Shown: one piece after another, positions 52,508 through 62,168 of the stretch
How the letters are laid out: each line of letters starts with the position of its first letter
How positions within the stretch are numbered: the stretch's first letter is position 1
From: UKL13-3 sp964392775
GTDB lineage: Bacteria > Bacteroidota > Bacteroidia > UKL13-3
DNA length: 64,000 bases
NCBI GenBank assembly: GCA_964392775.1
Contig: CAYMRD010000003.1
Span: 1 to 64,000, forward strand
Reading direction: 5' to 3'
Made by a program: the position numbers and the translations under genes
The notes under the pieces: model-generated
The model's database searches: none
What the model saw: the letters and a program-made list of their open reading frames with translations, nothing else
Told to the model about the DNA's origin: nothing

Positions 52508-53392
52508 TTAATTATTTCGATTGTCGTGTCCCCACATAAGCTTACGTCTTAACGTGTTGAGATAGTTTTCATCATTGAAACGAACGAGTGGAAAGCGGAA
52601 GTCTGCCTTTTTTACGGCCAACTGAACAGACGATGTAATACTCTCAGAACGAGAATCCAGAGTAATTAAAAAACCTGTACTTCTACCCTCAATTTCAAAT
52701 GAAATTACATATTCGTCTGAGATAACCATTGGCCTCACATTCAGGTTATGAGGAGCTATTGGTGTTAACACCACACTATTAGCCGTTGGATATAAAATCG
52801 GACCTCCACAGCTTAAAGAATACCCGGTTGATCCGGTGGGTGTTGAAATAATCAAACCATCCGACCAATAAGAGTTGAGATATTCTCCATTTACATAAGT
52901 ATGGATTGTAATCATGGATGAAGAGTCTTTTTTGTGAATGACAAAATCGTTCAAACCAAATGTTACACCATTAAACAAAGGAATACTGCTTTCCAATTGC
53001 AACACCGACCGGTAATCAATTGTAAAGTGCCCTCTTAGTAAATTATCAATTGCTTTCTGAATATCATGCTTGGATTCGCCAGCCAAAAAACCCAGTCTTC
53101 CTGTATTGATACCTAAAACCGGAATCTGCTTTTTATACATGTAAACCATTGTATCCAAAATAGTTCCGTCTCCTCCCAAAACTATCAGAAAATCAGCCTC
53201 CTGTTGTTCCAGTTCTTCATGGTTTGAAAAGGTTTGCGTCAGCCGGGGTTTGATTCCTGAGGCCACGCACTGAGCAAGAAATACCTCTTCCGTTACAAAT
53301 TCAATTTCCTGCTCGTGCAAATAATCATAGAGCTGCTGTATAAAAACTGCATTCTCTTTCTTAAACACCCGTCCATATATGGCAACTTTCAT
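52508..53392 (-). CDS. nadK: NAD kinase
   Basis: NadK phosphorylates NAD to NADP in the cytosol. The 294-residue protein has the catalytic GGDGTILDTMVYM motif (about 76-88), NTGRLGFLA, GLNDFVIHK, WSDGLIISTPTGSTGYSLSC and GGPILYP, which define the family. It starts 13 bases after the CBS gene and is followed by three outer-membrane barrel genes on the same strand. Confidence 0.96.
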   Translation of the reverse strand: MKVAIYGRVFKKENAVFIQQLYDYLHEQEIEFVTEEVFLAQCVASGIKPRLTQTFSNHEELEQQEADFLIVLGGDGTILDTMVYMYKKQIPVLGINTGRLGFLAGESKHDIQKAIDNLLRGHFTIDYRSVLQLESSIPLFNGVTFGLNDFVIHKKDSSSMITIHTYVNGEYLNSYWSDGLIISTPTGSTGYSLSCGGPILYPTANSVVLTPIAPHNLNVRPMVISDEYVISFEIEGRSTGFLITLDSRSESITSSVQLAVKKADFRFPLVRFNDENYLNTLRRKLMWGHDNRNN

Positions 53393-53405
53393 TTTGCTGA
53401 TTCTA

Positions 53406-54065
53406 CTACGTATTTAGATATTTAAGTAACCAGTCGTATCTGTCATCCAGATTCGCATCTTTGGTTTCCATCTGATGAACTGAGAATATTTGATATTGAT
53501 AGCGTTCCAGTGTTTGGATAACTGAAGTAATACTTTGTTTGTTGAGTTTCAGGGAAACCAATATTCTACTGGCATCCTCCACATCAGCCTGTATAAATAC
53601 ATTAATAATTTTACAATCATTGTATTCTACAATACGTGCCAACTCTGCAAGTGAATAATCCGGAGCATGCATTCTTAAAACCACAATAGCCCCGGGTTGT
53701 GATAAAGTTGACCCAGAAAACTGCCGGCTCATATCCGACATTGTAACCGCTCCTTTATAGTTTGACTCCTCGTCACAAACGGCTAAACAGGTATATCCTG
53801 AATCGGACATCTGCGCCAATACCTCAAACAGGTGGTGGCTTTTTAACAGATATAAATTCGTTAAAGGTTTAATGAGTGTATCAATCTTTTGACCTGCTTT
53901 ATGATCATTCAAATCGGAAGCTGCTACATAACCCAGTAATTTCCCATCATTAACTACGGGCAAGTGTTGCACCTTCCAGTCATGCATAAACACTAAAGCT
54001 GTTTCACACGTATCCGTTTTTTTTAACGGGAAAATATCGTTTGATATAAAGGTTGACGCTAACAT
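53406..54065 (-). CDS. CBS-domain protein
   Basis: A 219-residue protein with a CBS pair (about 1-125: VQHLPVVNDGKLLGYVAASDL, YTCLAVCDEESNYKGAVTMS) and an ACT-like C-terminal half (about 135-190: LRMHAPDYSLAELARIVEYN). The ATG at 54065 was chosen since it sits one base after the hydrolase stop and begins MLASTFISNDIFPL, like other members; a longer start at 54104 would overlap the hydrolase. CBS pairs bind adenine nucleotides, so regulation is likely, but the target is unknown. It is adjacent to nadK. Confidence 0.88.
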   Translation of the reverse strand: MLASTFISNDIFPLKKTDTCETALVFMHDWKVQHLPVVNDGKLLGYVAASDLNDHKAGQKIDTLIKPLTNLYLLKSHHLFEVLAQMSDSGYTCLAVCDEESNYKGAVTMSDMSRQFSGSTLSQPGAIVVLRMHAPDYSLAELARIVEYNDCKIINVFIQADVEDASRILVSLKLNKQSITSVIQTLERYQYQIFSVHQMETKDANLDDRYDWLLKYLNT

Positions 54066-54066
54066 A

Positions 54067-54825
54067 TCAGTTACGCTTTTTGAGAAAAGCTTCGGCAATT
54101 TCATTAAACGCTGCCGGCTTTTCCATCATAGGGGCATGCCCGCATTGATCTAAAAAGTGGAGTTCAGAATCGGGCAAAAGCTCGTGAAACTCGCTTCCAA
54201 CTTCGGGAGGTGTGATTGTATCATTCTTTCCCCAAATCAAACAAGTGGGTTGTGTAATTTTAGGAATATCCTTGCGCATATTATGCCGGATAGCCGACTT
54301 GGCCATCATCAAAATACGCAGCACTTTACCCTTATCATTCACCGTTTCAAAAACCTCATCCACAAGTTCATCTGTTGCAGTAGCCGGATCGTAAAAAGTT
54401 AAGGCAACCTTCTCCTTGATAAATGCCTTATCTCCTTTCTTGGGATAACTCCCGCCCATCGCATTTTCATAAAGCCCCGAACTTCCGGTGAGAATCAGCG
54501 TATAAATATATTCGGGATGTTTTCGTATATATACCAGAGCAACGTGGCCCCCTAAAGAGTTTCCAATGAAATTTACTTTTTCGTATTTCTTGTAAACAAT
54601 AAAATCATGAATAAAATCGGATAACCCTTCTACACTCAGCTTGAGTATGTTCATCTCAAAAATGGGCATCAAAGGAATAACAACCTTATAATCTTTTGAA
54701 AAATGTTCCAAGACATCCTTCCAATTGCTTAACGCACCGAACAGACCATGTAACAGCAATAATACAGGACCTTCTCCTTCTTCGATATAATTAAAATTGC
54801 CTTCTTTTTTTACGCGTACATCCAT
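54067..54825 (-). CDS. Alpha/beta-fold hydrolase
   Basis: A 252-residue protein with the alpha/beta hydrolase order: oxyanion-hole HGLFGALSNW, the nucleophile elbow GNSLGGHVAL (Ser about 98), the acid in WGKNDTITPP (Asp about 205) and the catalytic His in DQCGHAPMMEKP (about 233). Substrate cannot be predicted; esterase, lipase and haloalkane-type relatives share these motifs. It is followed one base later by the CBS gene and preceded by pabA after a 36-base gap. Confidence 0.9.
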   Translation of the reverse strand: MDVRVKKEGNFNYIEEGEGPVLLLLHGLFGALSNWKDVLEHFSKDYKVVIPLMPIFEMNILKLSVEGLSDFIHDFIVYKKYEKVNFIGNSLGGHVALVYIRKHPEYIYTLILTGSSGLYENAMGGSYPKKGDKAFIKEKVALTFYDPATATDELVDEVFETVNDKGKVLRILMMAKSAIRHNMRKDIPKITQPTCLIWGKNDTITPPEVGSEFHELLPDSELHFLDQCGHAPMMEKPAAFNEIAEAFLKKRN

Positions 54826-54861
54826 TCAATCTGTAGAATAAGCAATCAAATATAGGAATAT

Positions 54862-55434
54862 CTACAGGGATAACTCCGCCAAGTGTAAAAAATTTTTGAT
54901 GAGTTGGTGTCCAAAAGCTGTGGTGCATGATTCGGGGTGAAACTGTATCCCCCATACTGGCAATGATTTATGCGCAATTCCCATTACCTCCGCAGTCTTT
55001 GAAACGGCTGTTATTTCTATACAAGCGGGGATATCCTCAAGCAACAATGAATGGTATCTGGTAGCTTCAAACGTTTCAGGGATATGGCTAAACAATGAGC
55101 TCCCGTTATGGGAAATCTGTTCAACTTTACCATGTTTAGGTAAATGGGCTTTTACAAGGCTGGCTCCATACATCAGTCCAATTGCCTGATGCCCCAGACA
55201 AACACCCAAAATGGGTTTCTTACCGGCATAAGCTTCTGTTATATCCATCAGTCTTCCGGCATCCGAAGGTTTTTGCGGTCCGGGAGACAGAACGATTGCA
55301 TCTGAAACTGCTGCTGCCGCAAACAGATTCTCATCATCATTCCTTATTACATGGCAAACTCCCCCACATTGCTCAATATAATCTTTGAGCATGTAGGTGA
55401 ACGAGTCGTAGTTATCAATCAGCAGGATTTGCAC
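54862..55434 (-). CDS. pabA: Anthranilate/aminodeoxychorismate synthase glutaminase subunit
   Basis: A 190-residue class I glutamine amidotransferase, supplying ammonia to chorismate for tryptophan or folate synthesis. Motifs are ILLIDNYDSFTYML, ALSPGPQKP-type LSPGPQKPSDAG, the nucleophile loop GVCLGHQAIG (Cys about 80) and the His-Glu of GIQFHPESC. I chose the GTG at 55434 because ggaggg sits just upstream as a strong ribosome-binding site and the resulting start (MQILLIDNYDSF) fits the family; a TTG at 55446 adds four residues. Whether it serves trp or pab cannot be told, as neither partner subunit is in the window. Confidence 0.9.
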   Translation of the reverse strand: MQILLIDNYDSFTYMLKDYIEQCGGVCHVIRNDDENLFAAAAVSDAIVLSPGPQKPSDAGRLMDITEAYAGKKPILGVCLGHQAIGLMYGASLVKAHLPKHGKVEQISHNGSSLFSHIPETFEATRYHSLLLEDIPACIEITAVSKTAEVMGIAHKSLPVWGIQFHPESCTTAFGHQLIKNFLHLAELSL

Positions 55435-55456
55435 AGAACCCTCCAAGTCTTTGGTG

Positions 55457-56239
55457 TCAATTAATCTGTTGGGCTCTTACATCGGCAAGCCGCTTTGAAT
55501 CCTCCTGAGTTTTGCTTTGCAGAGGAAGAAACTTAGAAAATCCCCACTTTCCAAGTTTCATCAATAGTTTTATCCATAATTTGTTATGTTTTCTCCTGGA
55601 AAGAATATGAACACTATATCCATTGGAATAATAATGCAAACCGTATTTCCCGGCTATGAATGCAATTGTTTCTCTTGAATAAAATGCAATATGCTGTCCG
55701 TGTTGAAAAGAATAATACCACCAATCACCGGATGTGGGAGGAGGGTTGCTGATAAGCTCCGTAGAGAAAATAATAGTATCAGTTATACCCAACATTTCCT
55801 CAATTGTTTCAATAGGATTTAACAGGTGTTCAAAAACTTCGAAAGAGGTTAAGGCATCTATTTTGATGGTTTGATTGTACTCAAAACCCCTCGCCAGCAC
55901 ATTTACAGCATATTTATCGTCCCAATAAAAATCCAGACCTTTGTCTCTCATCAATCTTGTAAATACGCCATAGCCACCTCCCCAATCAAGATATTTCCCT
56001 TGTTTTCCAAACATATACAATAGTACCGGAGTCAATACATTCCTGAACTTAAGATTCCTTTGCAGCACTCCGGTATCTTCTATATTCAATGCGTTTTGGT
56101 ATGACTCCTCAAGCCAGTATGGTTCTTCCGGAAAAACAAAAGCGCAGTTACTACATTGAAAATAGTCGGCATTGTATTTAGTCAACACTTTCGCATTAAA
56201 CAGATGAACTGACTCACCATTACAAATTTTACATTTCAT
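55457..56239 (-). CDS. Class I SAM-dependent methyltransferase with N-terminal Cys pairs
   Basis: A 260-residue protein. The first 35 residues hold two Cys pairs (C3-C6 and C29-C32), a small zinc-ribbon-like site. A methyltransferase core follows with YLDWGGGYGVFTRLM (about 83-97, SAM-binding glycine motif) and DALTSFEVFEHL (about 128-139, acidic motif). It resembles methyltransferases in polysaccharide clusters. It is 22 bases downstream of the pabA start side on the same strand and divergent from the glycosyltransferase 9 gene, so a role in sugar modification is inferred. Confidence 0.88.
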   Translation of the reverse strand: MKCKICNGESVHLFNAKVLTKYNADYFQCSNCAFVFPEEPYWLEESYQNALNIEDTGVLQRNLKFRNVLTPVLLYMFGKQGKYLDWGGGYGVFTRLMRDKGLDFYWDDKYAVNVLARGFEYNQTIKIDALTSFEVFEHLLNPIETIEEMLGITDTIIFSTELISNPPPTSGDWWYYSFQHGQHIAFYSRETIAFIAGKYGLHYYSNGYSVHILSRRKHNKLWIKLLMKLGKWGFSKFLPLQSKTQEDSKRLADVRAQQIN

Positions 56240-56412
56240 ACATCAGAAGTATATTTTGGGGGTATCTGCCAAAATTTTGAAACAGCCCTGAAAGTGCAAG
56301 TATAATACAGTAAAACAGATATTGTATATGAAAATTGGGGGTAAAAGACAGGATCGATGATTCGGAATTGTTTTAAAAAAGATAAACTTGCCAAGCTTTT
56401 CCAAATAACTTG

Positions 56413-57585
56413 ATGTCTGCACTTTTTAAACAATTGAAACATTATCTGAGAATCCGGTATATTCTGAAATGCTGCTATTTTTATGTAAGAGACCGATTCG
56501 GCATTAAACATGGAAAAGGGCCGTTTGAGAAGGTTATATTAATTGTTAAAACGGATGCAATTGGAGACTACCTGCTGTTCAGGAATTTGATTTTCAGCAT
56601 TAAACATTCGTCCAGATTTAAAGATTACAAAATATATTTATGTGCGAATGAGCTGTACAAAGATCTTTCTGAGCATTTTGACAGTAAAGAGATCAGTAAC
56701 TTTATCTGGTTTAACCGTAAAACATTCGTCAGCGATGCCGGTTATAGAAATCAGATTCTGCGGAAGGTAAATTCACTTCAGGTGGAATATGTGATTCAGC
56801 CATGTTTTTCAAGAGAGTTTTTGATTGGTGATGCAATTGCCAGAGCCGCAAATGCGGATAAAAAGATTACCGCAAAAAGCAATTCCGCAAATGATCTGAG
56901 CTTTTTTCTGAAGATCTCGGACACATATTATTCAGAGATATACGAAACACCTCAGGACCTTATTTTCGAATTTGACAAGAACAAAAACTTTATTGAACAT
57001 TTTATAGGAGAAAAGATTCCGGTTTCATCTCCATTCATAGCAGGGCAAATGGCCCGGCCTAAAGAAGAATTTGTTGTAATTTTTCCAGGTGCAGGGGAAA
57101 TCATAAAACAATGGCCACCAGAAAAGTTTGCTGAAACGATTGCATATATTGATACGCGGTATAAAAGGGCAATTAAAATATGCGGATCATCCAATGATAA
57201 GAATCTTGCCGAAACTATCATTGCTTTATCAGGTGTTGAAACGGTTAAAAATGAATGTGGCAATACAGATCTTGTACAACTTGTTAATTTGATTCAACGT
57301 GCTTCCCTGCTCATTACGAATGACTCCAGTGCCCTGCATATTGCGGCTTGTGTAAATACCCAGACAATCTGTTTGCTTACCGGAAGGCATTATGGTCGTT
57401 TTGCCCCATACACCGATCAATCTATTACCAATCTTAATTATGTCTATCCTAAGAAATTCAGACAATCTTTGGCCGATACTGAAAAGGATATTGTAAAAGC
57501 CACAAGGTATATCAGCTTATATGATATATCCACAATTGAAGTCGAAGAAGTTATTGCCAGGGTTGACGCTATTCTGTCATCATAA
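56413..57585 (+). CDS. Glycosyltransferase family 9 (heptosyltransferase-like)
   Basis: A 390-residue cytosolic enzyme. It shows VILIVKTDAIGDYLLFRNLI (about 40-58) at the acceptor side, VVIFPGAGEIIKQWPPEKFA (about 220-239, nucleotide-sugar site) and LVNLIQRASLLITNDSSALH with IAACVNTQTICLLTG (about 295-330), matching the ADP-heptose:LPS heptosyltransferase superfamily. Its ATG at 56413 was preferred over a TTG one codon earlier. It begins a plus-strand glycosyltransferase run with the GT2 gene. Confidence 0.9.
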   Translation: MSALFKQLKHYLRIRYILKCCYFYVRDRFGIKHGKGPFEKVILIVKTDAIGDYLLFRNLIFSIKHSSRFKDYKIYLCANELYKDLSEHFDSKEISNFIWFNRKTFVSDAGYRNQILRKVNSLQVEYVIQPCFSREFLIGDAIARAANADKKITAKSNSANDLSFFLKISDTYYSEIYETPQDLIFEFDKNKNFIEHFIGEKIPVSSPFIAGQMARPKEEFVVIFPGAGEIIKQWPPEKFAETIAYIDTRYKRAIKICGSSNDKNLAETIIALSGVETVKNECGNTDLVQLVNLIQRASLLITNDSSALHIAACVNTQTICLLTGRHYGRFAPYTDQSITNLNYVYPKKFRQSLADTEKDIVKATRYISLYDISTIEVEEVIARVDAILSS

Positions 57586-57731
57586 AAGGATGATGTCAAT
57601 GATTTAAATAATCTGTGTATCATTGCAAATGACAGACGTTGTTTCTATTGGTACCGGATCATAAAAAATGATTATTCCGTATCAAGATAGCTCATGGTGT
57701 CTCCATCCTAATTATTAATTAAATACATTCT

Positions 57732-58712
57732 ATGCTTTTGACCATTTGTATACCTACCTACAACAGGGCATCTATGCTTGAAACCCTGTTGGACAGTATC
57801 ACAAGGCAAAGCAATGATGATAATAAGGACAAAGTTGAGATTGTAATTTGTGATAATCACTCAACAGACCATACAGATGAGGTGGTTGAAAAAGCCAAAG
57901 CATCCGGGTTATTTAAGATTACCTACATAAAGCATAGCACAAACACCGGATTAATCAAAAATGTATTTTCGACAGTTGACAACGCATCAGGTGAATATTG
58001 CTGGATTATGGGAAGTGATGATTGTATTTTGCCCGGGGCAATCGACAGAATGATCTTTCATATCGGGTCCAATAGAAACATATCGGTTTTTATTCCCCAG
58101 TTCAAGGTGCTGGATTTTACCCTTACACGCGAGCTGGCATCGGTACAGAGACCTATTTACCGGTTTCCTGATAAGTTTATCGTTTCGCCAATAGAGAAGT
58201 ATGCGAAAGATGTAGTGTATGAAATCGGTTACATCTCTGTTCTGATATTTAAAAGATTATCATGGAATAGCGTGGAGCATGTTCCTGCATTTGAATTTAA
58301 TAATTACTACCACGTATATAAGATTGTTAGAATTGCCCAAAAAGAGCAAATGATGCTGATTCAGGAAAAACTGGTGGGTTACAGAAGCAACAACGATGGC
58401 GTAAAACAGACATTTGGCGTTTACGAGCGCATCAGGATCACAATAGAAGAATATCATGATCTTATCAGGAAAGCTCTTCCGGCAGAAGCTTACAAACAAT
58501 GCAAAAAACAAAATATCAGGTTTCACCTCAAGGCATTTCTGCCCGAAATACAGCTTCATTTTTCTTTGAAGGAACGGCTTAAATTATTGAATTTGTTTAT
58601 TAGAAACTTTACGGGTGATCCCTATCTTTGGCTTTTCCTGGGACCTCGTTTTTTCTATCCGGGCTTTCTGGTAAAGCTCATCTGGAGGTTAAAAGCAGGA
58701 AAAAACAGATAA
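57732..58712 (+). CDS. Glycosyltransferase family 2
   Basis: A 326-residue GT-A enzyme with the N-terminal LLTICIPTYNRASMLETLLDSI, VEIVICDNHSTDHTDEVVEK, and the metal-binding DxD-like WIMGSDDCILPGAIDRM (about 95-112). It transfers a sugar from a nucleotide donor to an unknown acceptor. It stops two bases before the methyltransferase-like gene and is 146 bases after the GT9 gene. A fragment of a second, similar gene lies at 60070-60138. Confidence 0.93.
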   Translation: MLLTICIPTYNRASMLETLLDSITRQSNDDNKDKVEIVICDNHSTDHTDEVVEKAKASGLFKITYIKHSTNTGLIKNVFSTVDNASGEYCWIMGSDDCILPGAIDRMIFHIGSNRNISVFIPQFKVLDFTLTRELASVQRPIYRFPDKFIVSPIEKYAKDVVYEIGYISVLIFKRLSWNSVEHVPAFEFNNYYHVYKIVRIAQKEQMMLIQEKLVGYRSNNDGVKQTFGVYERIRITIEEYHDLIRKALPAEAYKQCKKQNIRFHLKAFLPEIQLHFSLKERLKLLNLFIRNFTGDPYLWLFLGPRFFYPGFLVKLIWRLKAGKNR

Positions 58713-58714
58713 TT

Positions 58715-59632
58715 ATGCGATTAAAAGAATACATCAAAAAATTAAGTGGCATTAGTGCACTTATTAAACTCCAGCGTATGCAGCATGAAAGCAGCAAATT
58801 GCTTATTGCAAAAGGAATTGTGAGCCAAATGAGAGCGAATTATGCAAAGGTTTCGGATTTATCGGAAGTAGAGTTTTCTGTTTTTTCTCAATCAGGAGAT
58901 GATGGCATTATTCAGTACCTGATTAATACATTGGATATTAAGGAGAAGTTCTTTATTGAGTTTGGTGTGCAAAATTACATCGAATCAAATACACGGTTTT
59001 TATTGATGAATGATAACTGGAGCGGCCTGATTCTCGATGGTTCGGAAGAGCATATCAATTTTATCAGAAATGATTATTATTACTGGGCCTATAACCTGCG
59101 GGCGAAAAAGCTGTTTATTACGAAGGATAACATAAATCAGGCATTTGAGGAAGAAAAGGTAAGCGGGGAAATCGGGTTGTTACATATAGATATTGACGGG
59201 AACGATTATTGGATATGGAAAGCGATTCATGTTGTAAACCCGGTTATCGTCATCGTTGAATACAATGCAGGTTTTGGAGCAGACCGGTCTATTACTGTTC
59301 CGTACAGGCATGATTTTGAACGTTACAATGCTCATTATAGCGGATTGTATTACGGAGCATCGCTTCAGGCATTTTGCGATCTGGCGGAAGAAAAAGGATA
59401 TGCTTTTGTAGGAAGTAATCTGAATGGAAATAATGCCTATTTTGTTAGAAAAGATAAACTGGGTTCACTTAAGCCTGTTTCATGCAAAGAAGGATACCGT
59501 GTCAATTACTGCCGTCAGAATAAAGATGAGCAGGGGAATTTTACATGTGTTACTGACAAGGATGTGGTTAAGCAGTTTTCGGGGCTCGAGGTTTTGAATA
59601 TCAGGACGAATAAGCCAGAGCCGTTAAACTGA
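58715..59632 (+). CDS. FkbM-like methyltransferase domain protein
   Basis: A 305-residue protein. It has SQSGDDGIIQYLINTL, KFFIEFGVQNYIESNTRFLL (about 84-104, like the FkbM start and glycine-poor SAM loop), WSGLILDGSEEHINFIR, HIDIDGNDYWIWKAI (about 155-169, acidic) and VIVEYNAGFGADRS. This suits the FkbM-type sugar O-methyltransferases but the SAM-binding glycines are reduced. The ATG at 58715 lies two bases after the GT2 stop, so the two are coupled. Confidence 0.78.
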   Translation: MRLKEYIKKLSGISALIKLQRMQHESSKLLIAKGIVSQMRANYAKVSDLSEVEFSVFSQSGDDGIIQYLINTLDIKEKFFIEFGVQNYIESNTRFLLMNDNWSGLILDGSEEHINFIRNDYYYWAYNLRAKKLFITKDNINQAFEEEKVSGEIGLLHIDIDGNDYWIWKAIHVVNPVIVIVEYNAGFGADRSITVPYRHDFERYNAHYSGLYYGASLQAFCDLAEEKGYAFVGSNLNGNNAYFVRKDKLGSLKPVSCKEGYRVNYCRQNKDEQGNFTCVTDKDVVKQFSGLEVLNIRTNKPEPLN

Positions 59633-59780
59633 TTTTGCTTTGTAGAAAGTAATGATTTCATGAACTCCCTGAATCTAATTAATGAAGAGGCTGATTTATC
59701 AAATTTGGATAAAATAGAAATGACATGTTGTAAAAGTGTGTTGAGAGAAAATTGCCACAGATTAAATGGATAAAATGAAG

Positions 59781-60053
59781 TGTATATCTGCAAGCTTACC
59801 AGTAGAATTTAAACTTAGTGATACGTTGAGCCTCGTGACTTTGTGGCGAGAGTTCTTTGCCACTAAGACACCAGGGCACCAAGAAACACGAAGAAGAGAC
59901 TCCACTAAACGATATATTTATTGCTCAACAATACTTTGTGAAACTTAGAGTCTTGGTGACTTTGTGGCAAGATTCGCATAGGCAAACATAGGAGGCTCAA
60001 AGAGTACACAAAGCCATGCCAAATATGCATTGGGGTATACTTGCGGATATACA
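59781..60053. repeat. Inverted-repeat element B (MITE-like), copy 2
   Basis: The ends tgtatatctgcaagcttacc (from 59781) and its inverted partner ending 60053 (cttgcggatataca at 60040-60053) match those of the element at 13623-14050. Inner stretches such as ccactaagacaccagggcac and agtacacaaagccatgcc also correspond to the first copy. This 273-bp copy is shorter, lacking the inserted element A. It encodes nothing visible. Confidence 0.75.
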
Positions 60054-60069
60054 TTGAATGAACCATCAA

Positions 60070-60138
60070 CACTATATTACAACATCACCAATAGAAATTA
60101 TCATTTGCGACAACCACTCTACGGATAATACAGAGTGA
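60070..60138 (+). pseudogene. Glycosyltransferase family 2 fragment
   Basis: In one frame this reads YITTSPIEIIICDNHSTDNT followed by Glu and a TGA stop. It matches the intact GT2 protein segment SIT...VEIVICDNHSTDHTD. Only about 22 codons survive and no start or continuing catalytic region was found. It is the remnant of a decayed GT2 gene next to a repeat element. Confidence 0.7.
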
Positions 60139-60347
60139 CATTTTTAAAAGCTATCGTACCTTTTAATACGAGGCTTCTAGTAGTATTGAAGCATTTATAT
60201 AAACGATTGGTTAAGTAATTGAGAAGAAGAGAAAACCTCAAAGAACCATCCAATAGCAATGAGGCGACTTATAATTGCCACTTCAATGTCGTCCTTTTAT
60301 TTATTCAAGAATAACGTTATCCTTGACTAAGTAAATAAATATCCATT
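60139..60347. other. 209-base spacer before the FG-GAP gene
   Basis: This AT-rich spacer follows the glycosyltransferase remnant and should contain the promoter of the next gene. I saw no ORF and no clear consensus promoter. Confidence 0.5.
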
Positions 60348-62153
60348 ATGAAAAAAATTATCCCCGTCTTCTCATTCCTATTTCTTGCACTTCAAATTGT
60401 TCATGCACAAATTAACTCATCATCATTTGCTGCAAAACAAGATTTCACTACAGGCTCTGGAGCATCCCCAGGACCATACGGAATCAAATCAAGTGACTTC
60501 GATGGTGACTCACTATTAGATTTTGTTGTAGTTAACAGTGGAGCAAACTCAATCTCTGTCTTCAGAAACACCTCAACATCAAGTTCAGTTAATATAGGCA
60601 CCAAGACCGATTATAATACATTGGTAAGTCCAACCGAGGTAACAACTGGCGACATCGATGGTGACGGGAAAGAAGATATTGCAGTAGCACATTCCAATTC
60701 TAACAATGTATCTGTATTCCTTAATACCACTTCAAGTTTGGGGAATATTACATTCGCAGCTCGTGTTGACATTAGTACAACAAACAGTAATCCGGCAGGT
60801 ATTGCTCTTTCTGACATTGATAATGATGGAAAGCCAGACCTTATTGTGTCTAATAATGGAAGCAATAAAATTTCAATTTTCAAAAACACTAGCACTTCAG
60901 GCAATATAAGTTTTGCAACAAAAGTTGATTTTGCAACAGGAGTAGCACCTGGTGCAATTGCTGTAGGCGACATTGATGGAGATAGCAAGCAAGATATCGC
61001 AGTCGTTAATTACGGAGGCGCAAGTGTAACGATCCTGCGAAACACAACATTATCCTCTATTTCATTTTCTTCATCAATACTCTCTGCGGGATCTGCCCCA
61101 TGGGGAGTTACTATGGGGGATTTAGATAATGATGGAAAAAGAGACTTATTAGTGTCAAACTCGGCAAGCGGAAACATCTACGTTTATAAAAACAACAGTG
61201 ATTCAGGTAATATTTCTTTTGCTTCCCCTTTCACTCTCACAGCATTTTCCTCATCAAATTTGCATGCTATTGTTGCTAAAGATCTAGATAATGACGGAAA
61301 TTTAGACATCGTTTTCTGTTCTTCTAACAATACATCACCATACGTATCAGTTTACAGAAATAATTATGTATCAGGCCCACTAAATGCATTATCTTTTTCT
61401 TCAAGAATTGATCTTGTATCCAATACCGCTCCACAATGGTTAATCGTTCAGGATATCGACAATGATAGCCGACCTGATATTATTGAGACAAGTTATGGTT
61501 CAACAAAATTTTCAATTTTTAGAAACTTAATAATTGCACCAAGTCCTTCATTTTCATCAGAAAACTTTACTGTATCTAATGTAGAAAACACAAGTATGAC
61601 CCTTACATTTACTAAAGGAGATGGTGAAAGACGTATTGTTTTATGTAAACAAGGAAATGATATTAGTTCAGCCCCTATTAATAGCACATCATATGTCGCA
61701 AATAATATTTTTGGAACTGGCTCTATAATTGGGACTGATAATTATGTTGTTTATAGTGACACTGGCAATACATTTAATTTAACCGGGATAACGCCTAATA
61801 CAACATATTATTTTAACGTTTATGAATATAACGGCATAGATGGGTTCTCGAACTATTTAACTTCACCGTTTCTAACAGGAAATGCTACAACAATGTACGT
61901 AGGCATTAAAGAAGCAACAAAAAACGCCTTTCAAGAATCAATCTCAATTTACCCAATACCATTTGAAAATAATTTAACCATATCAACCAATAACGAAGAA
62001 AAAATCATATCAATAAATTTAATTGATATGAATGGTAGAATCATTCACACGAGTAACACAAATCAAATAGATGTTTCTAACTTAGCGAAGGGCGTTTATA
62101 TAGTTAGTATTAATACAGAGAACAATATCTACAATCAGAAAATATTGAAGTAA
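60348..62153 (+). CDS. Secreted FG-GAP/VCBS-repeat protein with T9SS sorting domain
   Basis: A 601-residue protein with a signal peptide (MKKIIPVFSFLFLALQIVHA). Residues about 30-390 carry repeated FG-GAP/VCBS units with Asp-rich calcium-binding-like loops (SDFDGDSLLDFVV, GDIDGDGKEDIAV, SDIDNDGKPDLIV, GDLDNDGKRDLLV, KDLDNDGNLDIVF, QDIDNDSRPDII), predicting a seven-bladed propeller. A fibronectin-like strand region (about 400-520) and a T9SS type A sorting domain (about 528-601, SIYPIPFENNLTIS, DMNGRIIH, KGVYIVSINTEN) follow. It is probably a surface or secreted binding protein. It stands alone, with a hairpin terminator after it. Confidence 0.93.
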   Translation: MKKIIPVFSFLFLALQIVHAQINSSSFAAKQDFTTGSGASPGPYGIKSSDFDGDSLLDFVVVNSGANSISVFRNTSTSSSVNIGTKTDYNTLVSPTEVTTGDIDGDGKEDIAVAHSNSNNVSVFLNTTSSLGNITFAARVDISTTNSNPAGIALSDIDNDGKPDLIVSNNGSNKISIFKNTSTSGNISFATKVDFATGVAPGAIAVGDIDGDSKQDIAVVNYGGASVTILRNTTLSSISFSSSILSAGSAPWGVTMGDLDNDGKRDLLVSNSASGNIYVYKNNSDSGNISFASPFTLTAFSSSNLHAIVAKDLDNDGNLDIVFCSSNNTSPYVSVYRNNYVSGPLNALSFSSRIDLVSNTAPQWLIVQDIDNDSRPDIIETSYGSTKFSIFRNLIIAPSPSFSSENFTVSNVENTSMTLTFTKGDGERRIVLCKQGNDISSAPINSTSYVANNIFGTGSIIGTDNYVVYSDTGNTFNLTGITPNTTYYFNVYEYNGIDGFSNYLTSPFLTGNATTMYVGIKEATKNAFQESISIYPIPFENNLTISTNNEEKIISINLIDMNGRIIHTSNTNQIDVSNLAKGVYIVSINTENNIYNQKILK

Positions 62154-62168
62154 ACAACCACAATCATG

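Noticed and set aside
56236..56511. Minus-strand ORF overlapping the start of the GT9 gene
   Set aside because: It is antisense to the well-supported glycosyltransferase and shows no recognisable protein.
59766..59948. Small plus-strand ORF of 60 codons
   Set aside because: It lies across inverted-repeat element B, whose sequence is non-coding in its other copy.
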